Part shown: piece after piece, positions 54,679 to 62,414 of the stretch
How positions within the stretch are numbered: position 1 is the stretch's first letter
How the letters are laid out: every line of letters begins with the position of its first letter
Origin: Bordetella sp. BOR01
Lineage (GTDB): Bacteria; Pseudomonadota; Gammaproteobacteria; Burkholderiales; Burkholderiaceae_B
Direction of reading: 5' to 3'
Assembly: GCF_019218885.1 (NCBI RefSeq)
Contig: NZ_JAHUWT010000004.1
Coordinates: 620,001 to 684,000 of the forward strand
DNA: 64,000 nucleotides
The notes under the pieces: model-generated
Database searches by the model: none
Seen by the model: only the letters and a program-made list of their open reading frames with translations
Told to the model about the DNA's origin: nothing
Made by a program: the position numbers and the translations under genes

Positions 54679-55575
54679 CTACTCTTCCCCGATCCGTCCC
54701 CGATGTTCAAGCAACAAGTCATACAAAGTCTGGGCAGCGGTAGACAAGCCGCGGCCTCGTCGCCGCACCAGATAAAGCGGCCGGGTCAAGGGCTTGCCGG
54801 CCAGGGGCTTGATGACGAGTTCATCGCGCCGGAAATGAAACAGCGTCATCGCCGGCACGACGCTGACACCAAGGCCGGCCGCAACCAGGCCGGTGACGGT
54901 GGCCAAGTGCTCGACCTCGAGCAAGGGCTGCGCCGGCGCGGCCCCCATGGCGTCGTCCAGGTGGCGCCGCACGCTACTGCCGCGGGCAAGCTGGATCAAG
55001 GGCCAACGGCCCAGGTCGCGTAGTCGGACCTGGGCACGCGCAGCCAATGGATGGTCTTTGCGGCACACCAGGAAGAAACGGTCGGCATGCAGGAATTCGC
55101 TGTCCAGGTCCGACATATCGGCGCGCTGGGCGGCCACGGCAAAATCGGCGGCGCCTGCCTGCACCATATCCAGGCAAGGATCAAGCAAGGCATCGCGCAA
55201 TTGCAGGGTGATGCCGGGATAGTCGCGATGGAACTGCGCCAGCAGGCCGGGCAGCCAGCCGGCGGCCAGCGAGGGCAACGCGGCCACCGTGACACGGCCG
55301 CGCCGGCGCGCCGCATGGTCGCGCAGGTCTTCGACCACCAGTTCGAAGTCGCCCAGCAGTCGCCGCGCCGACACGTCGAGCACACGGCCCTCGGCTGTGA
55401 GTTCCACGTTGCGGGTGTTGCGGTCGAACAGCCGCACGCCGGCGGCGTCTTCCAATGCGCGGATCAAGGCACTGAATGCCGGCTGGGTCAGGTGACAGCG
55501 CTGGGCTGCGCGCGTGAAGTGCTTTTCGTCGGCCAGGGCCACGAAAGCACGCAGTTGGCGGGCGGATAAATTCAT
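54679..55575 (-). CDS. LysR-family transcriptional regulator
   Basis: A 298-residue LysR-type regulator with N-terminal winged helix (LSARQLRAFVALADEKHFTRAAQRCHLTQPAFSALIRALEDAAGVRLFDR) and a C-terminal periplasmic-binding-like effector domain. It is divergent from the AtuA-like gene across a 111-base gap whose AT-rich centre (palindrome GATTAATC, 55587-55594 region) may be its operator. By the usual LysR pattern it probably controls the 55687-58452 cluster; the effector is unknown. Confidence 0.93.
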   Translation of the reverse strand: MNLSARQLRAFVALADEKHFTRAAQRCHLTQPAFSALIRALEDAAGVRLFDRNTRNVELTAEGRVLDVSARRLLGDFELVVEDLRDHAARRRGRVTVAALPSLAAGWLPGLLAQFHRDYPGITLQLRDALLDPCLDMVQAGAADFAVAAQRADMSDLDSEFLHADRFFLVCRKDHPLAARAQVRLRDLGRWPLIQLARGSSVRRHLDDAMGAAPAQPLLEVEHLATVTGLVAAGLGVSVVPAMTLFHFRRDELVIKPLAGKPLTRPLYLVRRRGRGLSTAAQTLYDLLLEHRGRIGEE

Positions 55576-55686
55576 AGAAACCTTGGATTAATCAATCTTA
55601 TATTTCTATTTCACTTATGAAGCAAGCCTGCCTATAGTGGCCGCATTACAAGCGGCGCCGGGCAGCGCCCGGTTCATGGATCCACG

Positions 55687-57042
55687 ATGGCTGCTTCTCC
55701 TTTTCTGATCGGCTGCGCAACGGGCTTTTCGGGCGACCGCACAGACGGCGCGCATGCGGTGGTGCAATCGCTGGCCGCCCGCGGCGGCGGTACGCTGACC
55801 TTCGAAACCCTGGCCGAACGGACCCTGGCCCTGGCGCAACTGGCACGCAATGCCGACCCCGACGGCGGCTACGAGCCCTTGCTGGAAGAACTGCTGGCCC
55901 CGGTGCTGGGCGATTGCCTGCGCCACGGCATCCGCATCGTGGGCAACTTCGGCGCCGCCAATCCGCCGGCGGCGGCGCGCTGCATCGCCAACCTGGCACG
56001 CAGCCAGGGCTTGCCCGCACCGCGCATCGCGGTGGTGCACGGCGATGCGCTGACTACGCCCGAACAGCGCGCCTTGCTGCGCGAGCGGCTGGGGCCGAGC
56101 CTGGACGAGATGGACGTGGTCAGTGCCAACGTCTACCTGGGCGCAAGCGAGATCGCCGATGCGCTGCGTGCCGATGCCCAGATCGTCGTGGCCGGCCGCG
56201 TGGCGGACCCGTCCTTGACGGTAGGGCCGGCCCTGGCGCACTACGGCTGGGCCCCGGACGACTGGACGCGGCTGGGACGCGCCACCATGGCGGGCCATAT
56301 GCTGGAATGCGGCACCCAGGTAACCGGCGGCTATTTTTGCGTGCCTGGCCTGAAAGAGGTGCCCGATGTGCATGTGGCGGGCTATCCCATCGCCGAAATC
56401 GATGCCGACGGCGGCTTTGTGATCGGCAAGGCCGACCACACCGGCGGCGCGGTCGATGCGCGCACGGTGAAAGAGCAGTTGCTGTATGAAGTGCATGACC
56501 CGTCGCGCTACCTGACGCCGGACGTGGTGGCCGACCTGAGCCAGGCATCGGTGCAGGTACTGGGATCCGATCGCGTGGCCGTGCACGGTATCGCTGGCCA
56601 TCCCAGGCCGGACGAACTGAAAGTCAACGTCTGCTATCGCGGTGGCTGGCTGGCCGAAGCGGAAATCTCTTATGCCGGCGTGCAGGCAGAGGCCCGTGCC
56701 CGCCTGGCCGCCGATATCGTCCAGCGCCGCCTGGGTTCCAGCTTGCGCGTGCGCACGGACCTGATCGGCGTACTCAGCATCCTGGGCGACGACAGCGGCG
56801 CCATGCTGGGCGCACGCCCCGCGGGCGCGGGCCGCGACGTAAGGCTGCGGCTGGCCGCCGAACATCCCGAGGCACGCGTGGCCGAACGGCTGCTGCGCGA
56901 GGTGACGGCGCTTTACACCTGCGGGCCGGCCGGTGGCGGTGGCGTGCGCACGGCCCTGCGGTCGCGCCTGAACATGGTGTCATGCACCATCCCGCGCGAT
57001 GCCGTGCTCAGCGGCTGGACCATGATGGAACCGACAGCATGA
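55687..57042 (+). CDS. AtuA-like (DUF1446) protein of acyclic terpenoid/acid catabolism type
   Basis: A 451-residue protein of the AtuA/DUF1446 family, first named from acyclic terpene utilisation in Pseudomonas. The sequence shows IGCATGFSGDRTDGA at the N-terminus, VGNFGAANPPAA, VVAGRVADPSLTVGPALAHYGW, GHMLECGTQVTGGYF and a C-terminal GPAGGGGVRTALRSRL. The biochemical role of the family is poorly defined. The stop overlaps the next start (ATGA), and the pair plus a TctC receptor gene looks like a small uptake-and-breakdown operon under the divergent LysR regulator. Confidence 0.88.
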   Translation: MAASPFLIGCATGFSGDRTDGAHAVVQSLAARGGGTLTFETLAERTLALAQLARNADPDGGYEPLLEELLAPVLGDCLRHGIRIVGNFGAANPPAAARCIANLARSQGLPAPRIAVVHGDALTTPEQRALLRERLGPSLDEMDVVSANVYLGASEIADALRADAQIVVAGRVADPSLTVGPALAHYGWAPDDWTRLGRATMAGHMLECGTQVTGGYFCVPGLKEVPDVHVAGYPIAEIDADGGFVIGKADHTGGAVDARTVKEQLLYEVHDPSRYLTPDVVADLSQASVQVLGSDRVAVHGIAGHPRPDELKVNVCYRGGWLAEAEISYAGVQAEARARLAADIVQRRLGSSLRVRTDLIGVLSILGDDSGAMLGARPAGAGRDVRLRLAAEHPEARVAERLLREVTALYTCGPAGGGGVRTALRSRLNMVSCTIPRDAVLSGWTMMEPTA

Positions 57043-57443
57043 AATCCAGGCACGCCGAACTGAGTGTGCCCCTGTACCGCCTGGCGCACAGCCGCTCGGG
57101 CGACAAGGGCGATATTTCCAACCTGAGCCTGATTGCCTGGGACCCGGACTGCTATGCGGTGCTGGCGGCCCAGGTCACCGAAGCGCGTGTCGCCGAATGG
57201 TTTGCCTACCGGCGCCCCACCCGCGTCACGCGATATCTGATCCCCAGCCTGCACGCCATGAACTTCGTACTGGAAGGCGTGCTGGATGGCGGCGTGAACG
57301 ACGCCTTGAACCTGGACACCCATGGCAAGAGCCTGTCGTTCCATTTGCTGGACCTGCAGGTCGATGTCGCGCCTGAACTGGCGCGACGCCTGCCGGACAT
57401 CCCGGGCGACCGGCCCTCCAGCGTGCCGCAAGCGCCTCGGTAA
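57039..57443 (+). CDS. Small AtuA C-terminal-like protein
   Basis: A 134-residue protein matching the separate C-terminal domain that accompanies AtuA-like proteins: VPLYRLAHSRSGDKGDISNLSLIAW at the start, then RRPTRVTRYLIPSLHAMNFVLEGVLDGGVN and LDTHGKSLSFHLLDL. In some species this domain is fused to AtuA-like proteins. Here the ATGA overlap suggests a stoichiometric partner. Function is unassigned. Confidence 0.85.
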   Translation: MKSRHAELSVPLYRLAHSRSGDKGDISNLSLIAWDPDCYAVLAAQVTEARVAEWFAYRRPTRVTRYLIPSLHAMNFVLEGVLDGGVNDALNLDTHGKSLSFHLLDLQVDVAPELARRLPDIPGDRPSSVPQAPR

Positions 57444-57486
57444 ACCGGCTTTTTCTGCGTTTCTACAACAACACCAGGAGACTCCC

Positions 57487-58452
57487 ATGCGCATTGCCCC
57501 CCCGATACGGCTGCTTGCCACCGTGTTCGCGATCCTGCCGCTGGCAGCGGCCGCGCAAGATTTCCCCAGCAAACCCATTACCTTCATCGTGCCGTTCGCA
57601 GCCGGCAGCGCCACCGACCAACTGGGCAGGGCCATCGGCCAGGGCGTGGCCGAGCACTCTGGCCAGTCGGTAGTCATTGAGAACAAGCCGGGGGCGAGCG
57701 CCATGATCGGCGCCCAAACCGCGGCGCGCGCGGCCGCCGACGGATATACGGTGCTGATCACTACCAACACCACCCAGGCCGCCAACGAGCACCTGTACAA
57801 GACCCTGCCCTACGACCCGGTGAAGGATTTCGCGCCCATCACCCTGCTGGGCAAGGGCGGCCAGATCATGGTGGTAAACCCGTCGTCGCAAGCCAAGAGC
57901 GTGACCGAATTCCTGGCGCTGGCCAAGAAATCGCCTGGCAAGCTCAGCTTCGGCAGCGGCAGTTCCAGCAGTCGCATTGCCGGCGAGCTGCTGCAACAGA
58001 TGACCGGCGTGCAGTTGCTGCATGTGCCGTACAAGAGCAACCCGCTGGCGGTCACCGACCTGCTGGGCGGGCAGATCGACATGATGATCACCGACTCGGC
58101 CACGGGCCTGCCGCAAGTCACGGCGGGCAAGCTGCGCGCCCTGGGCTTTACGGGCAACGAGCGTTCGCCGCTGGCCCCCGACCTGCCAACGATTGCCGAG
58201 GCAGGCGTGCCCGGCTACGAAATGGGTTATTGGTTCGGCGCCTATGTGCCGGCCGGTACGCCGGATGCGGTGGTGGCGAAGCTGAACGAACTGCTGATCA
58301 AGGCCACGCAGGGCACAGCGGCCAAGCATTTCTACCAATCGACCGGCACGGCGCCCGCCACCTCCACCCCGCAAGAGTTGGCAGCGTTCCAGCAGGGCGA
58401 ATCCCGGAAATGGGGGGAAATCATCGAGAAAGCCGGCATCAAGCCCGAGTAG
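57487..58452 (+). CDS. Bug/TctC-family tripartite tricarboxylate-type solute receptor
   Basis: Periplasmic extracytoplasmic receptor of the Bug (TctC) family, very abundant in Bordetella and relatives. The 321 residues have a signal peptide (residues 1-23, AAAAQ cleavage), then DFPSKPITFIVPFAAGSATDQLGRAI, VIENKPGASAMIGAQ, LPYDPVKDFAPITLL, HVPYKSNPLAVTDLLGGQIDMMI and VPGYEMGYWFGAYVPAGTP. ATG 57487 follows AGGAG. No TctA/TctB membrane genes are adjacent. The ligand is probably a carboxylic acid handled by the AtuA-like proteins. Confidence 0.94.
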   Translation: MRIAPPIRLLATVFAILPLAAAAQDFPSKPITFIVPFAAGSATDQLGRAIGQGVAEHSGQSVVIENKPGASAMIGAQTAARAAADGYTVLITTNTTQAANEHLYKTLPYDPVKDFAPITLLGKGGQIMVVNPSSQAKSVTEFLALAKKSPGKLSFGSGSSSSRIAGELLQQMTGVQLLHVPYKSNPLAVTDLLGGQIDMMITDSATGLPQVTAGKLRALGFTGNERSPLAPDLPTIAEAGVPGYEMGYWFGAYVPAGTPDAVVAKLNELLIKATQGTAAKHFYQSTGTAPATSTPQELAAFQQGESRKWGEIIEKAGIKPE

Positions 58453-58495
58453 CACACAATGCCGCGGCGCGACAGGCGCGCCGTGCCTTTCCTGC

Positions 58496-58529
58496 GGCCC
58501 GGTGGATACGCAAACGCGTCCACCGGGCC
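58496..58529 (+). other. Inverted repeat after the TctC-type gene
   Basis: An 11-base perfect inverted repeat (GGCCCGGTGGA / TCCACCGGGCC) with a 12-base loop lies 44 bases after the TctC-type stop. There is no T-run, so it is a weak or Rho-assisted terminator at best. Confidence 0.5.
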
Positions 58530-58653
58530 GTTGCGCTTGGTCAAGCGCCGCATGCAGGCGCTGGCGTAGCCTGACGCCCGGCATGCGGCGCAGGCACTGT
58601 CCCAGACGCGTCCAGGCCAGCTGCCGTGCTACCCGGCAGAAAGGAGAAGCTAA

Positions 58654-60087
58654 TTGGCAAACACACAACACACGAGCCTGAAAGGTGGCTTGAAATCCCG
58701 GCATCTGACCATGATGTCCATTGCCGGAGTCATCGGCGCCGCACTGTTCGTGGGGTCGGGCAAGCAGATTGCGCTGGCCGGGCCCGCGGTGATCCTGGCA
58801 TACATAGGCGGCGGCCTGCTCGTCATTCTGGTGATGCGCATGCTGGGCGAAATGGCCGTTGCCCAGCCCGATACGGGCTCATTCTCCACCTATGCCGATC
58901 GCGCCATCGGGCGCTGGGCCGGCTTCACCATCGGCTGGCTGTACTGGTACTTCTGGGCGCTGCTCATGGGCTGGGAGGCCTACGTGGCGGGGCAGATCCT
59001 GCACAGCTGGTTCCCGTTCGTGCCCGATTGGGGCTATGCCCTGATCGTCACTGTCTCGTTGATCGCCGTAAATTTCATGAACGTGCGCAACTATGGCGAA
59101 TTCGAGTTCTGGTTCGCCCTGGTCAAGGTCGGCGCCATCGTCGTCTTCCTGGTCGTCGGCAGCCTGGCAATCATGCACCTTTGGCCATGGGGCCAGGCGC
59201 GCGGCGCGTCGCAATTGACTGCCCAGGGGTTCATGCCCAACGGCATCAAGTCAGTGGTGGTCGCGCTGCTGGGCGTGATGTTCGCTTTCATTGGCGCGGA
59301 AATCGTCACGGTTGCGGCGGCTGAATCGGCCAATCCCGCCAAGGAAATCATCAAGACGATCAAGTCGGTGGTCTGGCGTATTTGCCTGTTCTACGTCGGT
59401 TCGATCTTCATCGTGGTGTGCCTGGTGCCGTACAACGACCCCATGCTGGTGCAACCCACGCACGGCAGCTACAACGCCGCCCTGAGCATGCTGGGTATTC
59501 CTTATGCCCAGGCCATCGTCAATTTCGTGGTACTGACGTCGGTATGCAGCTGCTTCAATTCGGCGCTTTATACGGCTTCGCGCATGTTGTATTCGCTGTC
59601 GCGGCGCGGCGATGCGCATCGCATCATGCAAACCACCGGCCGCCGCACGGGCGCTCCCTACGTAGGCGTGCTGGTATCCAGCGTGTTCGCATTCGCCGCC
59701 ATCTGGATGATGGCCACCTCGACGATGGATCTCTACGACGTGCTCATGCAGGCCACCGGCACGATCGCCCTGTTCGTCTACCTGGCAATCGCATGCTCGC
59801 AACTGCGCATGCGCTACCGGCTGCAAGCCGAAGGCGTGGAACTGAAGTTCAAGATGTGGCTTTTCCCGTGGCTGACCTATGCCGTCATCGTGTGCATCAT
59901 TGCGGCATTGGCAACGATGATCGTGGAAGGCACGTACCGTACCGAAGTGACTTATACGTCGGCCCTGGCGGGTGTGATCGTGGCCATGGGTATCGCAGCA
60001 CAGCGCTTGGGCATAGGCCAGCGCGCCCACCATGAAAGCACGATGGCGCCGCAAGCGGGCGCCACCTTGGAAAGATCACAGGCCTGA
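58654..60087 (+). CDS. APC-family amino acid permease (GabP/CycA-like)
   Basis: A 477-residue proton-coupled amino acid importer with about twelve transmembrane helices. The N-terminus LKGGLKSRHLTMMSIAGVIGAALFVGSGKQIALAGPAVILAYIGGG is the substrate-site helix 1 of the GABA/D-Ala permease group; FIGAEIVTVAAAESANPAKEI and TSVCSCFNSALYTASRMLYSLSRRGDAH are also family-typical. The start is TTG 58654 with AAGGAG eight bases before it; no ATG fits. GABA is the likeliest substrate by resemblance to GabP, but D-alanine/glycine cannot be excluded. Confidence 0.9.
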   Translation: MANTQHTSLKGGLKSRHLTMMSIAGVIGAALFVGSGKQIALAGPAVILAYIGGGLLVILVMRMLGEMAVAQPDTGSFSTYADRAIGRWAGFTIGWLYWYFWALLMGWEAYVAGQILHSWFPFVPDWGYALIVTVSLIAVNFMNVRNYGEFEFWFALVKVGAIVVFLVVGSLAIMHLWPWGQARGASQLTAQGFMPNGIKSVVVALLGVMFAFIGAEIVTVAAAESANPAKEIIKTIKSVVWRICLFYVGSIFIVVCLVPYNDPMLVQPTHGSYNAALSMLGIPYAQAIVNFVVLTSVCSCFNSALYTASRMLYSLSRRGDAHRIMQTTGRRTGAPYVGVLVSSVFAFAAIWMMATSTMDLYDVLMQATGTIALFVYLAIACSQLRMRYRLQAEGVELKFKMWLFPWLTYAVIVCIIAALATMIVEGTYRTEVTYTSALAGVIVAMGIAAQRLGIGQRAHHESTMAPQAGATLERSQA

Positions 60088-60101
60088 GCGCCTGCGGATG
60101 G

Positions 60102-60119
60102 GCCGCCCCGGGGGGCGGC
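60102..60119. terminator. Possible bidirectional hairpin between the permease and fpr
   Basis: Complementary GC arms GCCGCC and GGCGGC lie 14 bases after the permease stop and just before the convergent fpr stop, with no clear T-run on the plus strand. It may serve both convergent genes. Confidence 0.4.
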
Positions 60120-60125
60120 TCAAGC

Positions 60126-60902
60126 TCACTTTTCGACGAATGCGCGTTCAACCACGTAGTCGCCCGGGTCGCCTACGCCCGGCGAAACCTGGAAGCCGCG
60201 CGAATCAAGCATGCCGCTGATGTCGGCCAACATGTGCGGGCTACCGCAAAGCATGGCGCGATCGGTTTCGGGGTTTATTTGCGGCAGGCCGATGTCTTGG
60301 CACAGCTTGCCGTTTTCGATCAGCTGGGTGATACGGCCCTGGTTGCGGAACGGCTCGCGCGTCACCGTGGGATAGTAGACGAGCTTGTTGCGAACCACGT
60401 CGCCGAAGAACTCGTTGTCGGGCAGTTCTTTTTCGATGAAGTCGGCATAGGCCAATTCGCTGGCCCAGCGCACCCCGTGCACCAGCACGACTTTCTCGAA
60501 GCGCTCGTACACATCGGGGTCTTTGATGATGCTCATGAAGGGAGCCAGCCCGGTGCCGGTACCGAACAGGAACAGGTGCTTGCCCGGCTTGAGGTCGTCA
60601 ACCACCAGGGTGCCCACCGGCTTGCGGCTGACCAGGATGGTGTCGCCCTCTTTCAGATGCTGCAGGCGCGAGGTAAGCGGGCCGTTCTGCACCTTGATGC
60701 TGAGGAATTCGAGGTTTTCTTCGTAGTTGGCGCTGGCAATGCTGTAGGCGCGCATCAGCGGCTTGCCTTCGACTTCCAGGCCGATCATGACGAAATGGCC
60801 GTTGTGGAACCGCAAGGCCGCGTCACGCGTGGTGGTGAAGGAAAAAAGCGTATCGTTCCAATGGCGCACGCTAAGTACGCGCTCGGTATTGAAAGCTGCC
60901 AT
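60126..60902 (-). CDS. fpr: Ferredoxin-NADP(+) reductase
   Basis: FAD enzyme exchanging electrons between NADPH and ferredoxin/flavodoxin, 258 residues. The FAD-binding RAYSIAS motif, the NADP-binding GTGTGLAPFMSIIKDP and the C-terminal MLCGSPHMLADI, ending in YVVERAFVEK, are typical of the bacterial subclass found in proteobacteria. ATG 60902 is chosen because MAAFNTERVLSVRHWNDTLFSF is the conserved N-terminus. It is often under oxidative-stress or iron control; its promoter shares the gap with fbpA. Confidence 0.95.
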   Translation of the reverse strand: MAAFNTERVLSVRHWNDTLFSFTTTRDAALRFHNGHFVMIGLEVEGKPLMRAYSIASANYEENLEFLSIKVQNGPLTSRLQHLKEGDTILVSRKPVGTLVVDDLKPGKHLFLFGTGTGLAPFMSIIKDPDVYERFEKVVLVHGVRWASELAYADFIEKELPDNEFFGDVVRNKLVYYPTVTREPFRNQGRITQLIENGKLCQDIGLPQINPETDRAMLCGSPHMLADISGMLDSRGFQVSPGVGDPGDYVVERAFVEK

Positions 60903-61208
60903 GTCGTCGAAAAAGGTACAACGCACGAGTGCGCCGGGTGGGATTCCGCACCGTGCAAAAGACGGGCGCGGGGCTCAGGGTTTTCCCTATTTTACCGCGA
61001 GTGCTTGATAACTCGTCTCATTAATCCGTAATTCCCTTATAACTTTTTGATTGGAATCACTAGGCGGGACTGGAGACTGACATCAAGTTGAACGGGGCAC
61101 AGCTTCCTGGTATTGTCGCACCTACTTGATAATCATTTTCGTTAACGGACGCGTCTGCAGCGCAGCCGCAGTGGATTTGTGTCCGTTATACAACGCACCG
61201 GAGCCCCC
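60903..61208 (+). promoter_or_regulatory. Divergent fpr/fbpA regulatory region with a possible Fur box
   Basis: A 306-base gap between leftward fpr and rightward fbpA. Bases 61122-61140 contain GATAATCATT, matching the right-centre of the 19-base Fur consensus, with 13 of 19 positions matching overall. It lies 69 bases before the fbpA start, a sensible place for iron repression. The left half-site is poor. No other motif is convincing. Confidence 0.45.
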
Positions 61209-62249
61209 ATGTCGATCCGCCTTCCCTCTCTGACGCCCCTGCTGGGCGCACTGGCCCTGGCCGGCACTTTTTTGTCTGCCCCTGCCCTGGCCGCCGATGA
61301 GGTCAGCCTGTACACCACCCGCGAACCCAAGCTGATCCAGCCCATGCTGGACGCGTTCACCAAGGAAAGCGGCATCAAGGTCAACACGGTGTTCGTCAAA
61401 GACGGCCTGCTCGAGCGCGTCAAGGCCGAAGGCGCGCAGTCCCCCGCCGACGTGCTGATGACGGTGGATATCGGCAACCTGATCGACCTGGTCGACGGCG
61501 GCATTACCCAGGCCATCCAGTCCGACACCCTGAATTCGGTGATTCCCGCCAATCTGCGTGGCGCCGATGGCAAGTGGTACACCCTGTCGCTGCGCGACCG
61601 CGTGCTGTATGTGGCCAACGATGTGGAACTCGACAGCTTCCACTATGAAGACCTGGCCGATTCCAAATGGAAGGATAAGGTTTGCATCCGTTCGGGCCAG
61701 CATCCCTACAACACCGGACTGGTAGCGGCCATGATCGCCCATGACGGTGCCGAGGCCACCGAACAATGGCTGCGCGGCGTCAAGGGCAACCTGGCGCGCA
61801 AGGCGGCCGGCGGCGATCGCGACGTGGCTCGGGACATCCTGGGCGGCATCTGCGATATCGGCATCGCCAATGCCTATTACGTGGGCCACATGAAGAACGC
61901 CGAGCCCGGCACCGACGCCCGCAAGTGGGGCGATGCCATCAAAGTCGTGCGTCCCACCTTCAAGAACGGCGGCGACGGCACGCACGTGAACATCAGCGGC
62001 GCCGCGGTGGCCGCGCATGCGCCCAATAAAGACAACGCCATCAAGCTGCTGGAATTCCTGGTTTCCGAACCGGCACAGGCCCTGTACGCTCGCGCCAACT
62101 ACGAATATCCGATCCGCTCGGGCGTGGAACTGGACCCCGTGGTGGCCAGCTTCGGCGAACTGAAGGTCGATTCCTTGCCAGTGGCCGAAATCGCCAAGCA
62201 TCGCAAGCAAGCCAGCGAACTGGTCGATAAGGTAGGCTTCGATAACTGA
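61209..62249 (+). CDS. fbpA: Ferric iron ABC transporter, periplasmic binding protein
   Basis: Fe(III)-binding protein of the FbpA/FutA class, 346 residues. A signal peptide (SIRLPSLTPLLG, ending ALAA) is followed by DEVSLYTTREPKLIQPMLDAFTKESGIKV. The paired Tyr iron ligands lie in IANAYYVGHM, and the region YTLSLRDRVLYVANDV is family-typical. ATG 61209 is used; ten extra in-frame codons upstream are not conserved. It is followed by a strong hairpin and the permease gene fbpB. Confidence 0.94.
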   Translation: MSIRLPSLTPLLGALALAGTFLSAPALAADEVSLYTTREPKLIQPMLDAFTKESGIKVNTVFVKDGLLERVKAEGAQSPADVLMTVDIGNLIDLVDGGITQAIQSDTLNSVIPANLRGADGKWYTLSLRDRVLYVANDVELDSFHYEDLADSKWKDKVCIRSGQHPYNTGLVAAMIAHDGAEATEQWLRGVKGNLARKAAGGDRDVARDILGGICDIGIANAYYVGHMKNAEPGTDARKWGDAIKVVRPTFKNGGDGTHVNISGAAVAAHAPNKDNAIKLLEFLVSEPAQALYARANYEYPIRSGVELDPVVASFGELKVDSLPVAEIAKHRKQASELVDKVGFDN

Positions 62250-62288
62250 ACTTGATGCCGCTCTTGTCGGGGCGGCTGTCGTAACCGG

Positions 62289-62318
62289 GTGCCAGGCGCC
62301 GCAAGGCGGGCCTGGCAC
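62289..62318 (+). other. Strong hairpin in the fbpA-fbpB gap
   Basis: Outer arms GTGCCAGG / CCTGGCAC and inner arms CGCC / GGCG around a GCAA tetraloop make a 12-pair stem with a two-base bulge. No T-run follows directly. As in the ugpB-ugpA gap, it probably raises receptor over permease expression; this is inferred. Confidence 0.6.
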
Positions 62319-62414
62319 ATCGGCTTTTTGTGCCACCACGCTGCCTCAAGCCCAAAGGCCCCACGGGGCACAGCAAGCTGAAGGCGCGGCGTTGGGGGCT
62401 GTTTCTTTTTAAGT

